Positions 9,437 through 16,494 of a DNA stretch of 64,000 nt are shown in pieces. The translations under genes and the position numbers were made by a program. This stretch comes from Arcobacter sp. F2176 (GTDB lineage: Bacteria > Campylobacterota > Campylobacteria > Campylobacterales > Arcobacteraceae). The stretch lies in NCBI RefSeq assembly GCF_004116465.1, contig NZ_PDJV01000013.1, positions 1 to 64,000 on the forward strand, given 5' to 3'. Under the pieces are notes generated by a model, which saw nothing but the letters and a program-made list of their open reading frames with translations, was not told the DNA's origin and made no database searches. Position 1 is the stretch's first letter; each line of letters opens with the position of its first letter.

Positions 9437-10264
9437 ATGACATACATTGAACTTCTAAAAAAGATTGATACCTTGGCTCCTTTACCTAAAACTTTACTTG
9501 ATATTGAAGATTTTAAAAGTACTAGTAATTATGATATTGAAGCACTAAGTAAAATTATAGAACAAGATCCTCTTATGGTTTCAAGTATATTAAAAACAGC
9601 AAATTCTGCAATGTTTGGATTTGTGAGCAAAGTTGATACTTTAAATAGAGCAGTTAATTTATTGGGTGTTAATTTTACAATTTCTATTGCTTTAGGAAGT
9701 GGTATAAAAAGAGCTTTAGATAGTGATTTAAATGCATACAATGCTTCAAGTGATGATTTCTTGAGAATAGCAAATATGCAATCAAATCTTGTGAACCTTT
9801 GGATTGGAAAACTTGATAATGAACTAAGAAATGAATTACTTTTGTCTGCTTTTTTACAAGAAAGTGGAAAATTTATTATAAATAATGCCATTGTAGAAGA
9901 AAATAAAACCCAAGAGTTCTCACAAAAGATTTTAAGTAATTTTGACAAATTAGAAATCATTGAAAAAGAATATGTTGGTATGACAACAGCAGAAGTTACT
10001 TCTGCTATATTTAAACACTGGAATTTGACTAAAAATATCATAAATTATATAAAATTCAGTGACAACCCAGAAAAAGCTTTACCAGAGCATAAAAAGCATG
10101 CTCAAATTTTACATGTTGTAAAAAAACTATGTAATATAGTAAAACCGTTTGATTCTAAAATTATTGAAGAAGCAGTTGCAAAAGCAGAAGAATTTGGTTT
10201 TGATAGTAAAATACTAAGATCTGCTATTTCAAAGATGGAAGATAGAATTTTAGATGAAAATTAA
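9437..10264 (+). CDS. HDOD domain protein
   Basis: A 275-aa protein made almost wholly of an HDOD domain (about 10-205), a catalytically inactive relative of HD phosphohydrolases. It starts with LLKKIDTLAPLPKTLLDIE and continues with the typical IEQDPLMVSSILKTANSAMFG and LNRAVNLLGVN. HDOD proteins act in signalling, often in cyclic-di-GMP and surface-attachment control. It follows the HlyD gene by 28 bp with a good ribosome binding site (AAGGA), so it is probably the third gene of the exporter operon and may regulate it (inference). It converges on the next gene with one base between the stops. Confidence 0.85.
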   Translation: MTYIELLKKIDTLAPLPKTLLDIEDFKSTSNYDIEALSKIIEQDPLMVSSILKTANSAMFGFVSKVDTLNRAVNLLGVNFTISIALGSGIKRALDSDLNAYNASSDDFLRIANMQSNLVNLWIGKLDNELRNELLLSAFLQESGKFIINNAIVEENKTQEFSQKILSNFDKLEIIEKEYVGMTTAEVTSAIFKHWNLTKNIINYIKFSDNPEKALPEHKKHAQILHVVKKLCNIVKPFDSKIIEEAVAKAEEFGFDSKILRSAISKMEDRILDEN

Positions 10265-10265
10265 A

Positions 10266-11744
10266 TTAGACTTGCTTTCTTAATCTTGCCAACACCTTCA
10301 CCATAGCCAAAGTGTCAAGTTTACAGTACTCTAGAAGTGCACTTCTAAGTTTCAACTTCTGCTGTTCTTCTAGCTTGCTCATATTTGCAAAGGCATTCAT
10401 GGCTTGGCTTCCATTTTGAACTCCATCTAACTCTTTGTAAGCTTTTTCAAACTCAGGTACAAGCGCTGGTAAGACATACTTTATAGAGTAGCTTCCATTC
10501 ATACTAGCAGTTACATACCACTTCTTTTTAAAAGGTGTCATTAAGTCTTGTATGTTTTCATTTATAGCCAATAAGTGCTGTTCAAGGTCTGTAAATGTGT
10601 TTGCTAGTCTTTTTATCACACCTTTTTCAAAACTCATGTTATAAGCTAATACTGTTACATTATTTGGTATATCATCACATAACTTTTGGGCTAGTTCGAA
10701 TCTACTATCAACACTATCTTGTGCCAAATACTCTTTATGTTCTAATTTTCCATCTTCATATTCAATATGAAGTGAATATTGAAAAGGGATTTGTTCAAAG
10801 GGTTTTAGTCCTTTATACTCTGGTATGGCTTGTTGATAGGTTTCAAAGTCTAAGTGATAGATTGGGTAGGTTAGGTTTTCTAAAAAGGCTTTGATATTTT
10901 CTTTGTCTATGTAGCTTGCTTTTGATTTATAGTTTTCTATTGCTTGTTTTTGAATAGTAGTCATATCAAAATCTTCTGGGATATCTGCAATATCTATGAT
11001 ACCATTATTGTATAGTTCAACTTGCTTTTTACTTCCAAGATTGAAGATATTAAATATAGAATAATCAGGTATATCCCTTTGCACTTTCCAACAATAATTT
11101 TTTGCATCACATTCATAGGGTTTGTTACAATGTTTTCCTATATCAATATTTGGCTCATTTTCTTTATCATTCAAATATATTTCAAACTCTTTTAATATGC
11201 TTGGGATATTTGTCTGTAAGTTTTGCACCGCACTTGTAACATCAACTATCTTAAAAAGCTTATTTAACTCTAAAGACTCACCTCTTACATACTCACTATT
11301 TATATGTACTACACTTGCACTTTTTATACTAAAGCCTAAGTTTTGTAAAACATAATACTGAATAGATACATCATGAAGATATATATCTTTTACCTCTGTA
11401 GAGCTTTTAACTTCATAAATAGATACTTCACCATTAGAAATAGTCAAAATATCCACCATGACTAAAATACCCTCGTAGTTAAAAGTAGCTTCATAAATAC
11501 TAGGCACACCTCCATCAAGCCACTTTTTAGTTGTAGCTATCATCTCATCATATTCCCTTGTAAAAGGTACTTCTTTACCCTCAGAGAAAAGTTGACAAGC
11601 AAAGTTCCCAACTATATTTCCTGTTTCAAATATAGCCTGTGCTTGCTCATCTGGTGGTGTTAGGACACTTGGTTTATATTTTTTAAGCCAAAGGGCTTTG
11701 GGGCATTGAATACCTTTTGTGTAGAGGGATTTAGAGAGATTCAT
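10266..11744 (-). CDS. DUF2779 protein: Cas4-like PD-(D/E)XK domain fused to a DEDD exonuclease-like domain
   Basis: A 492-aa protein with two nuclease-like parts. The N-terminal part has a Cas4/RecB-type site, D98, E111-V-K113 and a following Q129 (QYYVL), plus four cysteines, C14 (GIQCPKALW) and C206, C212, C218 (CNKPYECDAKNYC), arranged like the Fe-S ligands of Cas4/AddB nucleases. The C-terminal part has YHLDFET (D299, E301), AYNMSFEKGVIKRL and LLEYCKLDTLAMV, the three motifs of a DEDD 3'-5' exonuclease. Family members are widespread but not well characterised; a DNA repair or defence role is inferred. No CRISPR array is present. The 5' end of this gene is partly duplicated at 16444-16478 and 18611-18737. 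Confidence 0.85.
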   Translation of the reverse strand: MNLSKSLYTKGIQCPKALWLKKYKPSVLTPPDEQAQAIFETGNIVGNFACQLFSEGKEVPFTREYDEMIATTKKWLDGGVPSIYEATFNYEGILVMVDILTISNGEVSIYEVKSSTEVKDIYLHDVSIQYYVLQNLGFSIKSASVVHINSEYVRGESLELNKLFKIVDVTSAVQNLQTNIPSILKEFEIYLNDKENEPNIDIGKHCNKPYECDAKNYCWKVQRDIPDYSIFNIFNLGSKKQVELYNNGIIDIADIPEDFDMTTIQKQAIENYKSKASYIDKENIKAFLENLTYPIYHLDFETYQQAIPEYKGLKPFEQIPFQYSLHIEYEDGKLEHKEYLAQDSVDSRFELAQKLCDDIPNNVTVLAYNMSFEKGVIKRLANTFTDLEQHLLAINENIQDLMTPFKKKWYVTASMNGSYSIKYVLPALVPEFEKAYKELDGVQNGSQAMNAFANMSKLEEQQKLKLRSALLEYCKLDTLAMVKVLARLRKQV

Positions 11745-11910
11745 TTACTTACTTTCATCATTCAAATTTAAAGTTTTATTTTTTTATATGATAACATTAA
11801 TAAATATATTTTAAATATATACTTGACAAGATTTTAGGATAATTTTACTCATTACATAAAAATCTCATTTACATTTCACTATAATTACAAAAATTAAAAA
11901 AAAGGTTTGT

Positions 11911-13248
11911 ATGGTTAATAAATTCTCACGAATCGGATTTATTTTAGCAGCAGCTGGTTCTGCTGTTGGACTTGGTAATATTTGGAAGTTTCCTTATATT
12001 ACAGGAGAATATGGTGGAGGTGCTTTTGTACTAATTTACCTTGTTGCTATTTTGTTTATTGGACTTACTGTATTTCTTGCAGAAGCTGTAATTGGTCAAA
12101 ATGGTCAAGCAAATGTATCAACTTCATTTGTAATTATGTCAAAATCTAAAAATCCAAATTGGAAACTAGCTGGTTTTATGGTTGCAACAGGCTTAATTGT
12201 TCTATCTTTTTATTCTGTTGTTTTAGGTTGGATTTTAAATTATGTTGTAAGTTCATTTGATACCTTACCTACAAAAACAGAAATTGCTGGTGCAAAATTT
12301 GAAAACTTAATTTCAAATGATATTGGCTCTCTTCTTATTTATCATACTTTAATTGCGGGGTCTGTTGTTTTTATTGTATTAAAAGGGATTAAGGAAGGAA
12401 TTGAAAAAATCAATTTGATATTGATGCCCTTACTAGGATTAATATTAATAGGTCTTTTAATTTATGCCTTTACACTTGATTCTTTTTCTCAAGCAGTATC
12501 TTTTATGTTTATTCCTGATTTTAGTAAAATTGATGGAAATGCTTTATTAGCTGCATTAGGACAAGCTTTTTTTACATTGTCTCTTGGAGTGGGTACTATT
12601 TTAACATATTCTGCATCATTATCTAAAAAGACTAATTTTGTTAAATCATCTTTTTATGTAGCAGCAGTTGATACTACAATTGCAATTGTAGCAGGATTGA
12701 TTATCTTTTCTTTTCTTTTTGAAGCAGGAGCACCAAGTGCTGCTGGACCTGGACTAGTGTTTATTTCTCTTCCAGTTATTTTTTCAGGATGGGGATTATT
12801 AGGTCATATAATTGCTGTGTCGTTTTTTGTTGCTTTAGTTTTTGCAGGAATTACATCAGCTGTTTCAATGATCGAACCAGCACTTAGGTTTTTTATTGAA
12901 AGATTTAAAATCACAAGGGCAAAAGCTACAATTATATGTGGTTCAACTTTTTATATTTTAGGTATAGTTGCCCTACTTTCTATGTCAAAAACCTATGCAG
13001 ATGAGTTAACTTTTTTTGGGAAAAACGCCTTTGATATTATGGATTTTATGACTTCATCAGTTATGATGCCCCTTGCAGCAATTTTAACTTGCGTATTTTT
13101 AGGGTATTTTGTTGATAAAAAACTTTTAGAAGAAAAATTCTTAGCACACTGTTCATCAAGTGTTTTTAATACTTGGTATTTCTTAATTAGATTTGTTGTT
13201 CCTATTGCTATTGTAATTTTATTATTAAATAAATTAGGAGCTATATAG
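11911..13248 (+). CDS. Sodium-dependent transporter, NSS/SNF family (copy 1)
   Basis: A 445-aa membrane protein of the neurotransmitter:sodium symporter family, which takes up amino acids or related solutes with Na+. The first helix carries the family signature AAAGSAVGLGNIWKFPY, followed by GGGAFVLIYL. About 11-12 membrane segments are visible, including ALGQAFFTLSLGVGTILTY, the segment equivalent to the bacterial TM6 region. The substrate cannot be read from the sequence. The start is ATG at 11911 after AAAGG. It is followed with zero spacing by a close paralog of identical length, so the pair is a tandem duplication in one operon. Confidence 0.92.
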   Translation: MVNKFSRIGFILAAAGSAVGLGNIWKFPYITGEYGGGAFVLIYLVAILFIGLTVFLAEAVIGQNGQANVSTSFVIMSKSKNPNWKLAGFMVATGLIVLSFYSVVLGWILNYVVSSFDTLPTKTEIAGAKFENLISNDIGSLLIYHTLIAGSVVFIVLKGIKEGIEKINLILMPLLGLILIGLLIYAFTLDSFSQAVSFMFIPDFSKIDGNALLAALGQAFFTLSLGVGTILTYSASLSKKTNFVKSSFYVAAVDTTIAIVAGLIIFSFLFEAGAPSAAGPGLVFISLPVIFSGWGLLGHIIAVSFFVALVFAGITSAVSMIEPALRFFIERFKITRAKATIICGSTFYILGIVALLSMSKTYADELTFFGKNAFDIMDFMTSSVMMPLAAILTCVFLGYFVDKKLLEEKFLAHCSSSVFNTWYFLIRFVVPIAIVILLLNKLGAI

Positions 13249-14586
13249 ATGAAAACAGGATTTTCAAGAGTTGGATTTATTTTAGCAGCAGCAGGATCTG
13301 CTGTTGGTCTTGGTAATATTTGGAAATTTCCCTATGTAACAGGTGAAAATGGAGGAGGAGCTTTTGTACTTATTTATTTGTTAGCTATTGCTTTTATTGG
13401 TCTAACAATTTTTATTGCAGAATCGTATATAGGTAGAGAATCAAGAGCAAATGCAGCTGCTGCATATCAGATTGTTTCAAAATCAAAAAACAAAAACTGG
13501 AGATGGGCAGGATTTCAAATATTTTCTGGAATTGTAATTTTATCTTTTTATGCTTTTATTATTGGTTGGATTTTAAATTATATCATTATATCTTTTACAG
13601 GACTTCCAACTACTTTAGAAGAATCCAAAACAGTATTTACAACCTTAATTACTGAAAAAATAGGATTACAAATCTTATTTCATACTATTGTTACGTCAAC
13701 AGTAATTTATATTATTTTAAAGGGTGTAAAAAATGGTATTGAAAAGTTAAACCTAATCTTAATGCCTCTACTTGCAATTATTCTTTTGGGTCTATTAGCA
13801 TACTCTTTTACCCTTGATTCTTTTTCAAAAGCTTTAGAGTTTATGTTTATGCCTGACTGGTCAAAAATAGACGAAAACGCGATTTTAGCAGCTGTAGGAC
13901 AAGCATTTTTCACATTGTCTCTTGGTATGGCTATTATTATTACTTACTCTGCTTCTATGCCAAAAGATGGAAACTTTATAAAGTCTTCTATAATGGTTGC
14001 AATGGTTGATACAGCTGTTGCATTAATTGCAGGAGTTATCATCTTTTCTTTCCTTTTTGCAGCAGGTGCAAAAAGTACAGCTGGTCCTGGTCTTGTATTT
14101 ATATCATTGCCACTAATATTTGGAGGATGGGGAATATTTGGACAAATAATTGCTTTAGCTTTTTTTGTAGCCTTATTATTTGCAGGTATTACATCAGCAG
14201 TTTCACTACTAGAGCCACCATTAATGTATTTAATGGAAACATATAAAATAACAAGAAAAAAAGCAACGGTAATTGCTGGTTCATTTTTTTATATTTTAGG
14301 TATTTTTGCTTTATTATCTATGAGTAAAGATTATGGTTCTTTATTAACATTCTTTAATAAAAATTTATTTGATTGGTTGGATTATTTGACATCTTCTATA
14401 GCTATGCCAATATCAGGATTTGTAACTTGTATCTTCTTAGGTTTCTTTACAGATACAAACAAATTGAAACAAATCTTTACTAAATATGTTCCTCAAACAG
14501 TATTTAAAATCTGGTTGGTTTTAGTAAGATTTATTGTACCTATTGCAATTGTTTTATTGTTTTTAAATAAACTTGGAGTGATTTAA
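13249..14586 (+). CDS. Sodium-dependent transporter, NSS/SNF family (copy 2)
   Basis: A 445-aa paralog of the preceding gene, beginning immediately after its TAG. It has the same TM1 signature (AAAGSAVGLGNIWKFPY), the same GQAFFTLSLGM helix and the same C-terminal FLNKLGVI versus LLNKLGAI. The copies differ most in the loops and in the region 105-140, which could mean different substrates, or the two could work as one heteromeric transporter (both are inference; NSS pairs are known in bacteria). A hairpin lies just downstream. Confidence 0.92.
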   Translation: MKTGFSRVGFILAAAGSAVGLGNIWKFPYVTGENGGGAFVLIYLLAIAFIGLTIFIAESYIGRESRANAAAAYQIVSKSKNKNWRWAGFQIFSGIVILSFYAFIIGWILNYIIISFTGLPTTLEESKTVFTTLITEKIGLQILFHTIVTSTVIYIILKGVKNGIEKLNLILMPLLAIILLGLLAYSFTLDSFSKALEFMFMPDWSKIDENAILAAVGQAFFTLSLGMAIIITYSASMPKDGNFIKSSIMVAMVDTAVALIAGVIIFSFLFAAGAKSTAGPGLVFISLPLIFGGWGIFGQIIALAFFVALLFAGITSAVSLLEPPLMYLMETYKITRKKATVIAGSFFYILGIFALLSMSKDYGSLLTFFNKNLFDWLDYLTSSIAMPISGFVTCIFLGFFTDTNKLKQIFTKYVPQTVFKIWLVLVRFIVPIAIVLLFLNKLGVI

Positions 14587-14591
14587 AAAGT

Positions 14592-14615
14592 AAGTTAGGC
14601 TATTTAGCCTAGCTT
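14592..14615 (+). terminator. Hairpin after the symporter pair
   Basis: An 11-bp stem (14592-14602 with 14605-14615, including one G-T pair) around AGGCTA-TT-TAGCCT. It starts 5 bases after the stop of the second symporter gene. There is no clean T-tract after it, so termination is plausible but not certain. Confidence 0.5.
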
Positions 14616-14792
14616 CTTCTAAAGCTATTCTTAATATCTCCTATGATGTTTAAACTCAAGAGTATAATTTTTATAATTTTTTTCCAAAAAAACCTTTTTC
14701 TTGTTTCTTTAGTAATTCACAAATCAACTTTTGCTTTAAATATATCCCCAACTAGAAAATAGTATCATAAAATAAACTAAGGAATCAGATAA

Positions 14793-15119
14793 ATGTCAGA
14801 CACAATTGATTTTGGTATATATAACGGTTTAGAGTGGAATAAACTATCAACTGAATATCTAAATGGCCTTGCAGATATGGGAAATATACAAGCCAAAGAA
14901 CAATTAGAAGAAATATATAACTCCCCAATAGAAACCCAAAAAATAGGTTTTGGAAAATATTCTAATTATAAATGGGTTGATGTAAATAGTGATTATTTAC
15001 TTTGGATTATTGAAAATGTGGATGTAAATAATATAAAATGTACCCTTGCACTTAGAGCTTTAGAATATATTAAAAATAATACTCAAGAAGAAGATTTGGA
15101 TGTGATTTATTTAGATTAG
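14793..15119 (+). CDS. Small protein with two DUF3820-like repeats
   Basis: A 108-aa protein of unknown function made of two related halves. The first has FGIYNGLEWNKL followed by YLNGL; the second has FGKYSNYKWVDV followed by YLLWI. This pattern (F-G-x-Y then W, then Y-L-x-x-[LI]) resembles the DUF3820/quorum-sensing-regulated factor motif that is also found at the end of some exonucleases of the DnaQ type. The ATG follows a weak AAGGA-like sequence (14780-14785). It stands alone between the symporters and the HicAB pair. The function is unknown. Confidence 0.7.
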   Translation: MSDTIDFGIYNGLEWNKLSTEYLNGLADMGNIQAKEQLEEIYNSPIETQKIGFGKYSNYKWVDVNSDYLLWIIENVDVNNIKCTLALRALEYIKNNTQEEDLDVIYLD

Positions 15120-15159
15120 AAGTTGGAGTTTGCTATCCAGATTTTTGATTAAAGGCTAG

Positions 15160-15172
15160 ACTAAAATACCCT
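15160..15172 (+). repeat. 13-base repeat ACTAAAATACCCT
   Basis: The same 13 bases occur at 15160-15172, at 16387-16399 (14 shared bases, ending CCCTA) and inside the DUF2779 gene at 11461-11473. The first two are intergenic. The repeats may be traces of the same duplication that left DUF2779 5'-end fragments in this region, but 13 bases is too short to prove this. Confidence 0.4.
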
Positions 15173-15319
15173 ATTAATATATTTAAAGGTAGAGATTCAA
15201 TTTCTTACAAGGATTATTATCACCTAACTCATTTTTTACTTATATTTATTACATATTGTAATTTTTTTGATTATCTTTTCTAAAACTAGTTAATATTTCT
15301 AATATAAAAGGAGAGAATA

Positions 15320-15400
15320 ATGGTCTTAATTAAAAATTCTTATTATATCAAAATATTATTTGCATTTGTAACTAAAATATGGTACTATAATTATGAGTAA
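15320..15400 (+). CDS. Possible 26-residue leader peptide overlapping hicA
   Basis: ATG at 15320 follows a near-perfect ribosome binding site (AAAAGGAGAG, 15307-15316) and opens a 26-codon frame, MVLIKNSYYIKILFAFVTKI and six further residues. The stop TAA (15398-15400) lies inside hicA, 8 bases overlapping the hicA start at 15393. hicA itself has no evident ribosome binding site. The arrangement suggests that the toxin is translated by coupling to this short frame. Conservation is unknown, so this remains a candidate. Confidence 0.45.
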   Translation: MVLIKNSYYIKILFAFVTKIWYYNYE

Positions 15401-15641
15401 AAAAGATAAACTTTTATTAAAATTTCTGGAGATTCCTCCAAGAAAAGATTTAACATTTAAAGAATTAAATTCATTACTTAATTCTTTAGGTTTTGAAAAG
15501 ATTGAAGGTGCTGGTTCTGCAATAAAATTTTACAGTAAAGAAAAAGATTTACTTTTAAATCTTCATAAACCACATCCAAGTGATATTTTAAAAGTTTATA
15601 TTATAAAACAAATACAGAATAAATTAAAGGAGATTATCTAA
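15393..15641 (+). CDS. hicA: HicA-family mRNA interferase toxin
   Basis: An 82-aa protein of the HicA toxin family, which folds like a double-stranded RNA binding domain and cleaves mRNA. The central part has the family pattern GAGSAIKFYSKEK followed by LNLHKPHPSDILKVYIIKQI. The conserved histidine sits in LHKPHP, as in the subfamily where the earlier GSH motif is replaced; here that site reads GSA. The start has no clear ribosome binding site and is overlapped by a short upstream frame. One strand and zero spacing link it to the antitoxin gene. Confidence 0.85.
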   Translation: MSKKDKLLLKFLEIPPRKDLTFKELNSLLNSLGFEKIEGAGSAIKFYSKEKDLLLNLHKPHPSDILKVYIIKQIQNKLKEII

Positions 15642-15986
15642 ATGTCTAATACTATTGAATACAACGGATATATTGGCACTATTGAATACTCTCAAGAAGA
15701 CAAATGCTTCTTTGGTAAGTTAGATATGATAAATGATTTAGTAACTTTTGAAGCCAATAATGCGAATGATTTAGAAAAAAACTTTAAAAATGCAGTTGAT
15801 GAGTATATAGAAACTTGCAAACAACTAGGGCGTGAACCTCAAAAAGCTTTTAAGGGTGTTTTCAACGTACGAACAGGAAGTGAGTTACATATGGCTGCTG
15901 TTAGAAATGCTTTAAAAATGGGCATTTCTTTAAACTCTTATATTAAAAGTCTAATAGAAAAAGATGTGAAAATATTTTTGCATTAA
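15642..15986 (+). CDS. hicB: HicB-family antitoxin
   Basis: A 114-aa antitoxin that neutralises HicA and probably represses the pair. The N-terminal half is the partial RNase H-like fold (YNGYIGTIEYSQEDKCFFGK). The C-terminal part is a ribbon-helix-helix/HTH segment (FNVRTGSELHMAAVRNAL then GISLNSYIKSLI). It starts directly after the hicA TAA, with AAGGAG at 15627-15632 as ribosome binding site. That is stronger than the signal before hicA, as expected for excess antitoxin. Confidence 0.88.
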   Translation: MSNTIEYNGYIGTIEYSQEDKCFFGKLDMINDLVTFEANNANDLEKNFKNAVDEYIETCKQLGREPQKAFKGVFNVRTGSELHMAAVRNALKMGISLNSYIKSLIEKDVKIFLH

Positions 15987-16443
15987 TATAGTTTCCCTTC
16001 GAAATATTGTGGGTGATTTCTTTGTTACTTTCTTTTTGCCTGCAAGCAGGATTAACATCACAAAAGAAAGTCGAAATAAGTAAAGATGTACAGTAAAAAC
16101 TTATTTGAATAGTTCTAACTGTATGTAAACCTCTTGAAGAACATAGTTCTCCGCTTTCTCACTTTTTGTCCTTCGGAATTTAGTCGTTTCACTCCAGCAT
16201 AGTTGTAAAAAGTAAGACAAAAAGCAACCAGACGAGTTGTTGAAGCTAAAGTTCCCTCACACTTCACTTTTTAAAGCTAGCCTGCAAAACTCCTCGAAAA
16301 AGTGAGTTTATCACTTTTTTTTCGTCAAACAAGTTTCGGCTTTTTCCGCTTTAAAAGGTAAAGTGCTCGGCTTCAACAAAGTCTGGACTAAAATACCCTA
16401 GTCGCAAACTTTGTACTTAAAAGTAAAAGTAAAATTTAGGTAT
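15987..16443. other. Gene-free, hairpin-rich stretch
   Basis: About 460 bases without a supportable gene. A nested inverted repeat lies at 16027-16071: an outer stem ACTTTCTTTT/AAAAGAAAGT encloses CCTGC-AA-GCAGG. Further complementary tracts are CTTTTTGTC with GACAAAAAG (about 16163-16230) and CACTTTTT with AAAAAGTG (about 16260-16320). Base composition is more mixed than in the flanking genes. It looks like a decayed repetitive or mobile-element remnant, but I cannot name the family. Confidence 0.45.
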
Positions 16444-16478
16444 ATGCCTTTTGTGTAGAGGGATTTAGATAGGTTCAT
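16444..16478 (-). repeat. Copy of the first 12 codons of the DUF2779 gene
   Basis: Reading from 16478 on the minus strand, ATG and the next codons encode MNLSKSLYTKGI, identical in protein to the start of the DUF2779 gene at 11744, then diverge and stop (TAG) after about 14 more codons. Identity ends exactly at the start codon on the upstream side. A second, longer copy lies at 18611-18737. The two copies are direct repeats flanking the 694-aa nuclease gene. Confidence 0.8.
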
Positions 16479-16494
16479 TGTAGTTTACCTTTAT

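Noticed and set aside
10266-11744. A CRISPR-linked Cas4
   Set aside because: The protein has Cas4-like residues, but no cas1, cas2 or repeat-spacer array is visible anywhere in the window.
14690-14765. Minus-strand frame of about 27 codons (QKLICELLKKQEKGFFGKKL)
   Set aside because: It has only a TTG start, no clear binding site and no partner; at most it is a gene remnant.
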